Source: Acidobacteriota bacterium (GTDB lineage Bacteria > Acidobacteriota > Vicinamibacteria > Vicinamibacterales > UBA2999). Taken from it: 64,000 nt of DNA. Location: contig CANKJK010000004.1 in NCBI GenBank assembly GCA_947482665.1, positions 1 to 64,000 of the forward strand, given 5' to 3'. Positions within the stretch are counted from its first letter, which is position 1, and the number at the start of each line of letters is the position of its first letter. Positions 42,336 through 51,691 of the stretch are shown one piece after another. The position numbers were made by a program, and so were the translations under genes. The notes below the pieces were generated by a model that was not told the origin of the DNA, did no database searches, and was given only the letters and a program-made list of their open reading frames with translations.

Positions 42336-43604
42336 ATGCGACGCAGTCTCTACCTCCAGGTCCTGGTCGCCATCGCCATCGGCGTCGCGCTGGGTGTCTT
42401 GAGGCCCGACCTCGCCAAGGCGCTCAAGCCGCTCGGCGACGTATTCGTGAAGGCCGTGCGGATGCTCATCGGGCCGGTCATCTTCTGCACGGTCGTCAGC
42501 GGACTCGCCGGCATGACGGACCTCAGGCGCCTCGGCCGCGTGGGCTGGAAGGCGCTGGCCTACTTCGAGGTGGTCACGACCCTGGCGTTGGTCATCGGCC
42601 TCATCGTGGCGAAGGTGGTGGCGCCGGGTGCGGGCTTCCACGTCGACCCGGCCACGCTGAACACGGCCGCGATTGCGGGCTACGCCACCGGGGCGAAGGA
42701 GCAGGGCGCGGTCGCCTTTCTCACCCACATCATTCCGAACACATTTGTCGGGGCCTTTGCCGAGGGCGAGATCCTGCAGGTGCTCTTCCTCGCGATCCTC
42801 TTCGGCATCGTGCTCGCCAACATGGGCGAGAAGGGCAAGGCGCTCGGCGCGCTCCTCCATGAACTGACGGGCGTCTTCTTCGGGTTGGTGAATCTCGTGG
42901 TGCGGGCGGCCCCGCTGGCCGCGCTGGGCGCCATGGCCTTCACCGTCGGCGCGTACGGGCTCGGCACGCTCGTCTCGCTCGGCAAGCTGATGGCGAGCGT
43001 CTACCTCACCTGCGGGCTCTTCATCGTCCTGGTCCTGGGCAGCATCCTGCGCGTCCACGGCTTCTCGCTCATCGGCGTGCTCCGGATGATCAAGGAGGAG
43101 TTGCTCATCGTGTTGGGTACCTCCTCCTCAGAGTCCGCGTTGCCGCTGCTGATGCAGAAGCTCAAGGCGAACGGCTGCGGGGATTCAGTCGTGGGCATCG
43201 TGATTCCGTCGGGCTACTCCTTCAACCTCGACGGCACGTGCATCTATCTGACGATGGCCGTGCTCTTCATCGCCCAGGCCACCGATGTGTCGTTGACGCT
43301 TGGGGAGGAGCTCTCCATCCTCGGTGTGCTGCTACTGACCTCCAAGGGCGCGGCGGCGGTCACCGGCGGCGGTTTTATCACCCTGGCGGCCACGCTGGCG
43401 ACGACGGGGGGCAAGGTGCCCGTCGCCGGACTCGCGCTCATTCTCGGGGTCGACCGTTTCATGTCCGAGGCGCGCGCCATCACCAACCTGATTGGCAACA
43501 CCGTCGCGGCACTGGTCATCTCGAAATGGGAACGGGACTTCGACCACGCCCGTGGCGGGGACATCGCCGTCCGGCCACGGCCCGCTTCTCCTGCGATGGA
43601 CTGA
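42336..43604 (+). CDS. Dicarboxylate/amino-acid:cation symporter (DAACS, DctA-like)
   Basis: [57 protein letters not shown]. Confidence 0.95.
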   Translation: MRRSLYLQVLVAIAIGVALGVLRPDLAKALKPLGDVFVKAVRMLIGPVIFCTVVSGLAGMTDLRRLGRVGWKALAYFEVVTTLALVIGLIVAKVVAPGAGFHVDPATLNTAAIAGYATGAKEQGAVAFLTHIIPNTFVGAFAEGEILQVLFLAILFGIVLANMGEKGKALGALLHELTGVFFGLVNLVVRAAPLAALGAMAFTVGAYGLGTLVSLGKLMASVYLTCGLFIVLVLGSILRVHGFSLIGVLRMIKEELLIVLGTSSSESALPLLMQKLKANGCGDSVVGIVIPSGYSFNLDGTCIYLTMAVLFIAQATDVSLTLGEELSILGVLLLTSKGAAAVTGGGFITLAATLATTGGKVPVAGLALILGVDRFMSEARAITNLIGNTVAALVISKWERDFDHARGGDIAVRPRPASPAMD

Positions 43605-43606
43605 CG

Positions 43607-44161
43607 ATGCGACTGCTCCCTGACATCGACTCCGCGCTCCGCGACTTCATCGCGGCGCAGCATCTCTTCTTTGTGGGCTCGGCGCCGCTGGCCGCGGACG
43701 GGCATGTGAACCTCTCGCCCAAGGGTCTCGGCACGCTGCGGGTGCTTGGCCCGCACAGCGTGGCGTATCTCGACTATCCGGGCAGCGGAGCCGAAACCAT
43801 CGCCCATCTGCGCGAGAACGGCCGCATCGTCCTGATGTTCTGCGCCTTTGACGGCCCTCCGCGCATCGTGCGTCTCCACGGTCAGGGGACGGTGGTCGAG
43901 CCGCAGGACGCGGCGTTCGCGGCCTTGCGGGCCCACTTCGGTGACGGCCCCGGGGGGCGCGCCATCATCCGAATCGAGGTGGCGCGCGTTTCCGACTCCT
44001 GTGGGCACGGAGTGCCCCTGATGGCGTTCGAGGCGGAGCGATCCCAGTTGCCGGCCTGGATGGACCACAAGGGCGAAGACGGCCTGCGGGAGTACCAGGC
44101 TCAGAAGAACCGGGCCAGTGTCGACGGACTCCCGACGCTGCGCTGGCTCGATACGCCCTGA
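43607..44161 (+). CDS. Pyridoxamine 5'-phosphate oxidase-family flavoprotein
   Basis: LRDFIAAQHLFFVGSAPLAADGHVNLSPKG..RIVLMFCAFDGPPRIVRLHGQGTVV. Confidence 0.85.
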   Translation: MRLLPDIDSALRDFIAAQHLFFVGSAPLAADGHVNLSPKGLGTLRVLGPHSVAYLDYPGSGAETIAHLRENGRIVLMFCAFDGPPRIVRLHGQGTVVEPQDAAFAALRAHFGDGPGGRAIIRIEVARVSDSCGHGVPLMAFEAERSQLPAWMDHKGEDGLREYQAQKNRASVDGLPTLRWLDTP

Positions 44162-44226
44162 TTCCGCGTCTGCCGCCGTGCGGCACCTTGCCCTCCCTGT
44201 GTTCCTGGGTGGCACCGGGACTTCAC

Positions 44227-44284
44227 CCGCGCCTCAGGGGATTTCTCCCACCTTGCCCCTGATGCGATGCGTCAGGGGGCGCGG
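44227..44284 (+). promoter_or_regulatory. Structured region with mutually exclusive hairpins upstream of the cytochrome lipoprotein gene
   Basis: CCGCGCC (44227-44233)/GGCGCGG (44278-44284) outer stem; TCAGGGG (44234-44240)/CCCCTGA (44256-44262) or GCCCCTGA (44255-44262)/TCAGGGGGC (44272-44280). Confidence 0.4.
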
Positions 44285-44381
44285 ATCCCGGCCGATCGCC
44301 TGACCCGCGTTGGCGCGGCGTTTGCCATGTCCGCATCATCGGCGGGGCACTGCCGCTGTCGCCGGAGAGAAGGAGTGTTAG

Positions 44382-44909
44382 ATGACCACGGCCGTTGTGA
44401 AGTGGGGAGTGATCTGCGCGGTGGCCGGCCTTGCCTTGGCCGGATGCGAAAAGAAGGCAGCGGAGCCGGCGGCGGCCCCCGCTGCGCCGGCTCCAGTGGC
44501 CCTGAAGGCGCCTGTTCCACCGATCAGCATCAATGCGGTCATGGTTGAGTGGATCGACCATGCCGGCCATGAGCTCTGGGACGTGGAGCGTGCGGGCAAG
44601 GCGCCCAAGTCGGCGGCGGAGTGGGCCGTCGTCGAGGAGCATGCCACGCAGATGGCCGCGGCGGGCAGCCTCATCGCCCTCGGGGGCACCGGCGTGCAGG
44701 ACGCCAAGAACCACGAGTCGCCGTCCTGGCAGACGTGGAGCCGGAAGCTGTCCGAGGCGGGGCTCGCCGAGATCGCCGCGGCCAAGGGCCAGAACATGGA
44801 GGCCTTGCGTGCGGCCAACGGACAACTCGTGGAAGTCTGTGAGGGCTGCCACAAGGAGTTCAAACCCGCCATTCCGAGCGAAGGGCTCGTGCACACGCAC
44901 GCGCACTAG
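44382..44909 (+). CDS. Class II (c556/c'-like) cytochrome c lipoprotein
   Basis: Lipobox LALAGCEKK; helical body; single C-terminal heme motif EVCEGCHKEFKP; RBS aaggag. Confidence 0.85.
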   Translation: MTTAVVKWGVICAVAGLALAGCEKKAAEPAAAPAAPAPVALKAPVPPISINAVMVEWIDHAGHELWDVERAGKAPKSAAEWAVVEEHATQMAAAGSLIALGGTGVQDAKNHESPSWQTWSRKLSEAGLAEIAAAKGQNMEALRAANGQLVEVCEGCHKEFKPAIPSEGLVHTHAH

Positions 44910-44963
44910 TCGCGGCTGACAAGGAGGACGTGGCCGGGGCGCGCGAGGCACCCCGGCCGCGAA

Positions 44964-46511
44964 TCAGGCTGGTGCGGTGCTGGTCCGTGCGGCGAAGTGC
45001 GCGGCGATCGCATCCGCCAGCGCGGGGATGGTGAACTCCGCCGGCTGAATGGCGACCTCGATGCCGAGTCCTTGCGCGACATCGCTCGTCACCGGACCAA
45101 TGGAGGCCACGGCAGTGTGACGCAGCAGGTCGAGTGCGGCGTCCGACCCGAAGAGCGTCATGAAGGTGCGGACGGCCGAGCTGCTGGTGAAAGTGACGCA
45201 GTCCAGGACGCCGTCGAGCAGCATCCGGTACACATCAGGCTCGTCGTCGCGTAACGCTTCGCGCGGCACCGTCTGGTACGCCACGACCTCGGTGACCTCG
45301 GCGCCGGCACCACGGAGCCGCTCTGCCAGCACGTCCCGCGCGAGATCACCCTTGGGCAGGAGCACCTGGCGCCCAACCAGTGTGCCCTGGGCCTCCAGTG
45401 CCGCAAATGCGCCTTCCGCATGGAAGGTGTCCGGCACCAGGTCGACGAGCAGGTGGTAGTGCGCCAGCCGTGCGGCTGTTGCGGGCCCGACCGCGCAGAG
45501 CCTGGCGTTGCCGATGGCGCGGGCATCCTGACTGACGCTCGCCAGGGCGTGCATGAACGCATCGACGGCATTGACGCTGGTGAAGACGACCCAGTCAAAG
45601 CGGCTGGCGCTCGCCGCTGCCAGTTCCAGCGTCTGTGGGTCCGGCGCGGGGCGGATCTCGATGAGCGGCAGCTCGATGACACGGGCGCCGAGCGCCTGGA
45701 GCTGCTCGCTGAATTCCGCCGCCTGATCCTTCGGGCGCGTGACCAGCACCGTGCGGCCGAAGAGCGGCCGTCCGTCGAACCAGCGCAGGTGCTCGCGAAA
45801 ACGGACGACGCGCCCCACGATGAGCAGGCCACCGTCACGCCGCCCGTGCGCGGGGAGCGACTCCGCGAGCGCGGCCACCGTGGAGGTCTCGGTCGTCTGT
45901 GTGGGCAGCGTCCCGTGGCGCACGATGGCGGCAGGCGTGTCCGGGGGACAGCCTTGCGCCAGCAGCGCCTGCAGGATGCGGGGCAGTTGATGGGCGCTGG
46001 CATAGCAGAGGATGGTGCCGTTGAGTCCGGCCACCGCCCTCCAGTCCACGTCGGGCATCGAGGTGCCGGTGTCGTCCTGACCGCGAATGATGGTCAGGGT
46101 ATCGCCGGCGCCGGGATAGGTGACGGGGATGCCCGCGAAGGCCGAGGCCGCCACGGCGATCGGGACGCCCGGCACCACCTCCAGGTCGATTCCCTGCTCA
46201 CGGAGGAACAGGGCTTCCTCACCGCCGCGATCGAAGATGAAGGGATCACCCCACTTGAGCCGCGCCACGCGCCGGCCCTCCATGGCTTTCTCGACGATGA
46301 GGTAACTGATGGCCTCCTCAGCGAGCGCGCCGGGTCCGGCATGGCCGACGTCGATGAGTTCGGCGCCCGGTCTGGCGAGCGCCAGCACGCGGGGATCCAC
46401 TTCGCGGTCGTGCACGACGACGTCCGCCTCGCCGAGCAGGGTCCGGCCGCGGACCGTGATGAGGCCCGGGTCGCCTGGGCCGGCGCCGATGAGGGACGCG
46501 CCGGGCTTCAT
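44964..46511 (-). CDS. cobA-hemD: Fused uroporphyrinogen-III C-methyltransferase / uroporphyrinogen-III synthase
   Basis: N-part: SLIGAGPGDPGLITVRGRTLLGEADVVVHD..RLKWGDPFIFDRGGEEAL; C-part: RTVLVTRPKDQAAEFSEQLQALGARVIELPLIEI..FTSSSAVRTFMTLFG. Confidence 0.94.
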   Translation of the reverse strand: MKPGASLIGAGPGDPGLITVRGRTLLGEADVVVHDREVDPRVLALARPGAELIDVGHAGPGALAEEAISYLIVEKAMEGRRVARLKWGDPFIFDRGGEEALFLREQGIDLEVVPGVPIAVAASAFAGIPVTYPGAGDTLTIIRGQDDTGTSMPDVDWRAVAGLNGTILCYASAHQLPRILQALLAQGCPPDTPAAIVRHGTLPTQTTETSTVAALAESLPAHGRRDGGLLIVGRVVRFREHLRWFDGRPLFGRTVLVTRPKDQAAEFSEQLQALGARVIELPLIEIRPAPDPQTLELAAASASRFDWVVFTSVNAVDAFMHALASVSQDARAIGNARLCAVGPATAARLAHYHLLVDLVPDTFHAEGAFAALEAQGTLVGRQVLLPKGDLARDVLAERLRGAGAEVTEVVAYQTVPREALRDDEPDVYRMLLDGVLDCVTFTSSSAVRTFMTLFGSDAALDLLRHTAVASIGPVTSDVAQGLGIEVAIQPAEFTIPALADAIAAHFAARTSTAPA

Positions 46512-47473
46512 CGGGCACCTCCCGAGGGCGGCTGCGCCGCTTCCGCGAGAATTGCCCCCGCGCCATCCGCGAGGAGCTGTTGTGCGACGGTGGCGCCGAG
46601 CGAGAGTGCGTCGGCCGCCGTGCCTGAGGCCGTGGCCCGCACCGCGCGCGTGCCGTCGAGCGAGGTGACGATGCCGGAGAGCGTCATCGCGTCACCGGTC
46701 ATCTGCGCGAAGGCCCCGATCGGCATCTGGCAGCCACCGCCCAGCACACGGACAACTTCGCGCTCGGCATCGAGTGCCCGGGCCGCGGATTGGTCGCTGA
46801 GCTGCGCCACCAGCGCGCGCGTGGCGGTATCGGCCGAACGGATTTCGATGGCGATGATCCCCTGCCCGGGCGCGGGGACGCAGTCGGCGGTGCCAACCGA
46901 CTCCGAAATCCGCGCGTCGAAGCCGAGCCGGCGGAGGCCCGCCGAGGCCAGCACGATCGCGTCGAACTCTCCGCTGTCGAGCTTTCGCAGCCGCGTATCC
47001 AGATTGCCGCGGATGGGCAGGAAGGTGGCGCCCGGAAAGAGGCGCGCCAGCTGGGCGATGCGGCGCACGCTGCTCGTGCCGATGCGTGGCGCGCTGCCCA
47101 GCCGCTCCCGCACGCTTCCGGGCGAGGCGGCGCTTCCCGGTGCGGGCGCCGGCAGGACCATCGCATCCCGTGGGTCCTCGCGCGGAAGCACGGCGGCGAT
47201 GTCGAGTCCCTCCGGGAGGAGGGCGGGCATGTCCTTGCTGCTGTGCACCGCGAGGTCCACCGTGCCGGCGAGCAACGCGTCCTCGATTTCCTTGACGAAG
47301 AGGCGCTTGCCGCCGATCTCGGAGAGGGAGGCTTCGGCCAGGCGATCTCCGGAGGTCTTGATGATGACGATCTCGCAGGCGGTGCCGGTGCGCTCGCGCA
47401 GCAGCGCCGCGGTCGTGTTGGCCTGGTAGAGCGCGAGCTGGCTGCCGCGCGTGCCGATCCGAAGTGTGTGCAT
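46508..47473 (-). CDS. hemC: Hydroxymethylbilane synthase
   Basis: LRIGTRGSQLALYQAN, LFVKEIEDALLAGTVDLAVHSSKDMPALLPEGL, RRIAQLARLFPGATFLPIRGNLDTRL. Confidence 0.97.
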   Translation of the reverse strand: MHTLRIGTRGSQLALYQANTTAALLRERTGTACEIVIIKTSGDRLAEASLSEIGGKRLFVKEIEDALLAGTVDLAVHSSKDMPALLPEGLDIAAVLPREDPRDAMVLPAPAPGSAASPGSVRERLGSAPRIGTSSVRRIAQLARLFPGATFLPIRGNLDTRLRKLDSGEFDAIVLASAGLRRLGFDARISESVGTADCVPAPGQGIIAIEIRSADTATRALVAQLSDQSAARALDAEREVVRVLGGGCQMPIGAFAQMTGDAMTLSGIVTSLDGTRAVRATASGTAADALSLGATVAQQLLADGAGAILAEAAQPPSGGAR

Positions 47474-47488
47474 GGGTGCCGGAAGTAC

Positions 47489-48817
47489 CTACTCGAAGCG
47501 TGTGGTGGAATCAGACTCACCGGTCTCGGAGACCGGCGCGGTGGAGGTGTCCTCCCCGCGCAGCCCAAAGAGGCGCCGCACGGCGTCGGCATACGCGACC
47601 TGCGTTTCCTCGTCCGGGAGTGCCTTCAGTTGCGCGGTCGGCTCCAGGAGCAGCTTCTCGACGATGAGGCGTGTCACTTCATCCACCCGGGCGCGGCTGT
47701 CCGCGTCGAGGCCGGCGAGCTTCGAGTCGAGGCGCTGCAGCTCCGACCGGCGGATGGCGTCGAAGCGCTGGCGCAGTGCGACCACTGTCGGGACGACCGT
47801 GCGGGAGCGCCGCCACGCCATGAAGCGGCCCACTTCCTCGGCCACGATGGTCTCGGCGCGCTGGATCTCGGCCGACCGCCGCGAGAGGTTCTCCTGGACG
47901 ATGGTCTGCAGGTCGTCAACGTTGTAGAGGAACACCTGCTCGATGTCGCCTGCCCCGGCCTCGACGTCGCGGGGGATGGCGATGTCGATGACGAAGAGCG
48001 GATCGCGGCGGCGCCGGCGCATCACGCCCTCGATGTTCGCCTTCGTGATGATCGGCAGCTGCGAGCCGGTCGCGGTGATGACGATGTCGGCGACGCCCAG
48101 GGCCGGCATCAGCTCGCTCCACGGCACCGCGCGTCCGTCGACAGCCTGCGCGATCTCCTCGGCCCGGGCGAGCGTGCGGCCGGTGATGACGATGTCGCCG
48201 ACGCCCTGGCTCCGCAGATGCTGCGCGGTGAGCTTGCCCATCTCCCCGGCGCCGATGACCAGCACGTGGCGGCCGTCGAGCCGGCCGAAGATCTTCCGCG
48301 CCAGCTGGACGGCGGCAAAGCTGACGGACACGGCGCCTTCCCCGAGCGCGGTCTCCGTGCGGACGCGTTTCCCGACGGCGAACGACGAGGCGAAGAGCTT
48401 GTTCAGGAACGGTCCGGCGCAGTGGCGCTCCGAGGCCACGCCGAAGGCGTCCTTGACCTGGCCGAGGACCTGCGGTTCTCCGACCACGAGCGAGTCGAGT
48501 CCTGCGGCGACACGAAACAGGTGATGCGCCACCTGGTCGTCCTCCCGCGTGAAGATGTGCGGCAGGAACTGATCGGCGGGCACCTGGTGGTACTCCGCGA
48601 GAAACCGCACGAGGTCCTGCTTGGCCTGCTCGAGCCGCTCGCTGGCGACATACATCTCCGACCGGTTGCAGGTCGACAGGACCACCGTTTCGGTCGCGCC
48701 CGTTCGTGCGCACAGCGCTTCGACGGCTGCGCCCACGTCGCGGCTGGAGAAGTCCAGGCGCTCCCGCAATTCAACGGGTGCGGTGCGGTGGCTGACGCCG
48801 AGCAGGAAGAGATGCAC
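47489..48817 (-). CDS. hemA: Glutamyl-tRNA reductase
   Basis: LGVSHRTAPVELRERL, VVLSTCNRSEMYV, LGQVKDAFGVA, VLVIGAGEMGKLTAQHL. Confidence 0.97.
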   Translation of the reverse strand: MHLFLLGVSHRTAPVELRERLDFSSRDVGAAVEALCARTGATETVVLSTCNRSEMYVASERLEQAKQDLVRFLAEYHQVPADQFLPHIFTREDDQVAHHLFRVAAGLDSLVVGEPQVLGQVKDAFGVASERHCAGPFLNKLFASSFAVGKRVRTETALGEGAVSVSFAAVQLARKIFGRLDGRHVLVIGAGEMGKLTAQHLRSQGVGDIVITGRTLARAEEIAQAVDGRAVPWSELMPALGVADIVITATGSQLPIITKANIEGVMRRRRRDPLFVIDIAIPRDVEAGAGDIEQVFLYNVDDLQTIVQENLSRRSAEIQRAETIVAEEVGRFMAWRRSRTVVPTVVALRQRFDAIRRSELQRLDSKLAGLDADSRARVDEVTRLIVEKLLLEPTAQLKALPDEETQVAYADAVRRLFGLRGEDTSTAPVSETGESDSTTRFE

Positions 48818-48824
48818 AGGGATC

Positions 48825-49649
48825 CTAGAAGCTGTGCGACGTCGTGAGGAAGTAATTGATGGGAAGGAAGCTGAGCATGATCACGATGAAGCCCACCGCG
48901 GAGAGCCACGCCGCCCGCCGGCCTGTCCAGCCCATCATGCTCCGCGCGGCGACGGCAAAGGCGTACATCACCCAGGTCAGCACGGTGATAAGGATCTTCG
49001 GGTCCGTGATGGAGAAGGCCTGCACCATCGGATCGCCCGGGGCGGCGGCCTGCGCCTGCTGGGCCCAGATCACGCCGACCACGACGCCCACCGTGAGCAG
49101 CAGCCAGCCGACCGTGACGGCTCGCGCATTCATGACATCCAGCACCTGCAGCGAGGGCAGGCGCGTGTAGAAGAAGCCGAGGTTCTTCTTCTTGATCTCC
49201 TTGAACTGGAGCACGTAGGTGAGCCCGAGCACGCCGGCCAGGGCAAAGCTGGCATACGCAAACAGCAGCGAGAGCATGTGCACCCAGAACCACGGGCTGT
49301 TGAGCAGCGGGTTGGGCTGGGAACTGGCGGGCGCCACCGTCGACACGGCCTGCAGGATGACCACGATGGGCAGAATGAAGACGCCCATCGCGCGCTCTTC
49401 CGTGGTGAGTTCGGTGTAGAGGTAGGAGAGCGCGAGCAGCCAGACGAAGGTCGACGCCGCGCGGGACGCGCTGGCAAAGGCGGCGTTCCAGACCTCCATC
49501 GTCTGCATGCCGATGACGAAGGTATGCGCGAAGGCGCCGGCGACGAGTACGGTCGTCGCCGCGCGGCCGACGGCCGGGTTGCGCCGCGCGAAGTGCAGCG
49601 CGTAGAGCACCGCGGCCACGAGGTAGATCGCAAGAGGGATGGCGTTCAT
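48825..49649 (-). CDS. Cytochrome c biogenesis protein, CcsA/CcmC-like (inner-membrane HemX-like)
   Basis: WFWVHMLSLLFAYASFALAGVLGLTYVLQFKEIKKK; eight-ish TM segments; linked to hemA. Confidence 0.88.
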   Translation of the reverse strand: MNAIPLAIYLVAAVLYALHFARRNPAVGRAATTVLVAGAFAHTFVIGMQTMEVWNAAFASASRAASTFVWLLALSYLYTELTTEERAMGVFILPIVVILQAVSTVAPASSQPNPLLNSPWFWVHMLSLLFAYASFALAGVLGLTYVLQFKEIKKKNLGFFYTRLPSLQVLDVMNARAVTVGWLLLTVGVVVGVIWAQQAQAAAPGDPMVQAFSITDPKILITVLTWVMYAFAVAARSMMGWTGRRAAWLSAVGFIVIMLSFLPINYFLTTSHSF

Positions 49650-49650
49650 G

Positions 49651-50574
49651 CTACTTCCCGGCCGCGGCGTAGTAGCCCTTCTTGGTTCGCGGGGTCACGT
49701 TCTCCCGCGCCACCTGCACAACGATGCGGCGCCAGGCGCCGTTCCGGATCTGGTTCTTCGACGTGTAGCCGAGCACATACTGGCTGGCCAGTTCGTTGGC
49801 GATTTCTCCGTAGACGCCATTCAGCTCGTCGGCCCGCTTGGCGGCGAAGGCGCGGCCACCCGTTTCGAGCGCGAGCTGGCGCATCACGAATTCCGCTTCC
49901 TGGAAGCCCCGGTGCTGCGCGGAGTTCGGCGTGTCGGCCTGCAGGCTGATGGTGTAGATCGCCGTTTCCGATCGCTTCGCCAGATCGAGCACCTCGTCGA
50001 AGGACACCAGGCTCGAGGTGTCTTCGCCGTCGCTGAAGACGATGAGGGCCTGTCGCCGGACGTCGTCGTCCGTCTTGGCCTGGATCTTCTTGAGTTCCTT
50101 GAGCGCAATGTAGAGCGCGTTGTACAGAGAGGTCGAGCCTCCCGCGGCCGTCTGCTTGATGGCGCCCTCGAGGTCCTCGTGGCGGCCAGTGAAACTCTGC
50201 CGGATCTCCACGCGGCTGTCGAAGTCGATGACCTGCGCGAGGTCGCTGGGCTGAAGCCGCTTCACGAAATTGGTCGCGGCTGTCTGCAGCAGGCCGAGGC
50301 GGCCTTCCATGCTGGCGGAACTGTCGAGCAGGAGCGAGAGCGCCAGCGGTTGCTGTTTGCGGTTAAAGAAGGTCAGGTCCTGCTTGACCCCGTCCTCGAA
50401 CACGCTGAAGTCCTTCTGGCCAAGATCCAGGATGTAGTGATTGGCCGGGTCGGTGACGGTGACCGTGAGAGACACGATGTCGATGCCGGCGCGGAATGTA
50501 CGGTCCGAATCCTGGGCGGCCAGCGTGGCCGTCAGCAGGGTCAGGACGAGCGCAGAGACGGCCCAGGGTCGCAT
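49651..50574 (-). CDS. VWFA-domain protein, TIGR03436-like (acidobacterial type)
   Basis: FSVFEDGVKQDLTFFNRKQQPLALSLLLDSSASMEGRL; MIDAS DSSAS; signal peptide ending LAAQ. Confidence 0.9.
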   Translation of the reverse strand: MRPWAVSALVLTLLTATLAAQDSDRTFRAGIDIVSLTVTVTDPANHYILDLGQKDFSVFEDGVKQDLTFFNRKQQPLALSLLLDSSASMEGRLGLLQTAATNFVKRLQPSDLAQVIDFDSRVEIRQSFTGRHEDLEGAIKQTAAGGSTSLYNALYIALKELKKIQAKTDDDVRRQALIVFSDGEDTSSLVSFDEVLDLAKRSETAIYTISLQADTPNSAQHRGFQEAEFVMRQLALETGGRAFAAKRADELNGVYGEIANELASQYVLGYTSKNQIRNGAWRRIVVQVARENVTPRTKKGYYAAAGK

Positions 50575-50589
50575 CAGCTAAGAGCGACC

Positions 50590-50619
50590 AGTATAGGAGC
50601 GTGGTTTCGAAGGGGTCAA
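50590..50619 (-). promoter_or_regulatory. Sigma70-type promoter for the VWA gene
   Basis: On minus strand TTGACC (50619-50614), 18-nt spacer, TATACT (50595-50590); 15 nt from -10 to ATG. Confidence 0.65.
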
Positions 50620-50669
50620 GCAGGGGGCGTGTCAGAAAACCATTGAAAACACGAGACTTGTGGCTGGTG

Positions 50670-50692
50670 ACGGGGCCCGTTCATGGCCCCGT
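50670..50692. other. Inverted repeat upstream of the nuo promoter
   Basis: ACGGGGCC-cgttcat-GGCCCCGT directly upstream of the -35. Confidence 0.6.
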
Positions 50693-50698
50693 GGCTGT

Positions 50699-50727
50699 TT
50701 GACCAACCTCCGGGGGCGTGCTATAAA
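50699..50727 (+). promoter_or_regulatory. Sigma70-type promoter for the nuo operon
   Basis: TTGACC (50699-50704), 17-nt spacer, TATAAA (50722-50727), 50 nt upstream of nuoA ATG. Confidence 0.75.
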
Positions 50728-50777
50728 AATCACACTTCGCTCGGGCCTGTCTCCCCTTCAGCCCGGCGCTCCACGCC

Positions 50778-51134
50778 ATGCCTCAGGAATTCGTCCCGGT
50801 CGTCCTGTTCCTGCTGGTGGCGATCGGGTTCGCCTTCGTCACGCTGCTGCCGTCCCGGCTGCTCCAGACCAACAAGGCCAGTAAGGTCAAGCTGGACCCG
50901 TATGAATGCGGGATCGAGCCGGTCACCGACGCCCGCGATCGCTACAGCATCCGCTACTACCTCGTCGCGATGCTCTTTGTGATTTTCGATGTGGAGACCG
51001 TCTTCATGTTCCCGTGGGCGGTCATCGTCGAGAAGCTCGGCGTCTTCGGTTTGATTGAAATGGGCCTGTTTCTCCTGATTCTGGTGGTCGGCTTTGTCTA
51101 CGCCTGGAAGAAGGGGGCCCTCGAATGGGCGTAA
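50778..51134 (+). CDS. nuoA: NADH-quinone oxidoreductase subunit A
   Basis: DPYECGIEPVTDARDRYSIRYYLVAMLFVIFDVETVFMFPWAV. Confidence 0.97.
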   Translation: MPQEFVPVVLFLLVAIGFAFVTLLPSRLLQTNKASKVKLDPYECGIEPVTDARDRYSIRYYLVAMLFVIFDVETVFMFPWAVIVEKLGVFGLIEMGLFLLILVVGFVYAWKKGALEWA

Positions 51135-51685
51135 TGGAGCCGTCCGACCCCGCGCCGCCGGAAGGCGCGGTGGTGCCCGCCAGCCTCGTCGCGCTCCAGG
51201 ATGCGCTGCCCGGGGCGGTCACCCAGCTGAGTCTTTTCGTGGGGGACTGGACGGCCATCGTGCCGGTGGACCGGCTGCTCGATGTCGCCGGGTGGCTCCG
51301 CGCCCAGGGCTTCGACGCGTGTGCGGATGTGACGGCCTCCGACTGGCCCGAGCGGCCCGAGCGCTTCGACCTCATCTACGTGCTCTATTCCGTGGCCGGG
51401 CGGCAGCGCCTCAGGGTCAAGGTGCGGGCCGCGGACGGACAGGCCGTGCCGTCGGTCGCCGGCCTCTGGCCCGCGGCGAACTGGCTTGAGCGCGAGGTCT
51501 ATGACCTCTTCGGCGTGCCGTTCAGCGGACATCCGGACCTGCGCCGCATCCTGATGCCCGACAACTGGCAGGGCCACCCGCAGCGGAAGGACTACCCGCT
51601 CGAAGGCCCCGGGGAGCTCCTGATGGAGAACCCGCTCGACTGGCTGCGCCTCAGGCAGACCGCCGACCAGGCCGACATTGAATAG
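51134..51685 (+). CDS. nuoC: NADH-quinone oxidoreductase subunit C (in-frame alternative start at 51125)
   Basis: ANWLEREVYDLFGVPFSGHPDLRRILMPDNWQGHPQRKDYPLEG; TAATG overlap with nuoA. Confidence 0.96.
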   Translation: MEPSDPAPPEGAVVPASLVALQDALPGAVTQLSLFVGDWTAIVPVDRLLDVAGWLRAQGFDACADVTASDWPERPERFDLIYVLYSVAGRQRLRVKVRAADGQAVPSVAGLWPAANWLEREVYDLFGVPFSGHPDLRRILMPDNWQGHPQRKDYPLEGPGELLMENPLDWLRLRQTADQADIE

Positions 51686-51691
51686 CCGACG

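Noticed and set aside
44205-44235. T-box-like string TGGGTGGCACCGGG..CACCC
   Set aside because: Resembles the T-box core, but there is no recognisable specifier domain, the downstream gene is not an aminoacyl-tRNA or amino-acid gene, and the GCG of the consensus is missing; probably coincidence.
45420-48847. Long plus-strand ORFs (669 aa and 685 aa) opposite hemD/hemC/hemA
   Set aside because: Antisense to well-supported heme genes; low-complexity Arg/Ala/Gly translations without recognisable domains.
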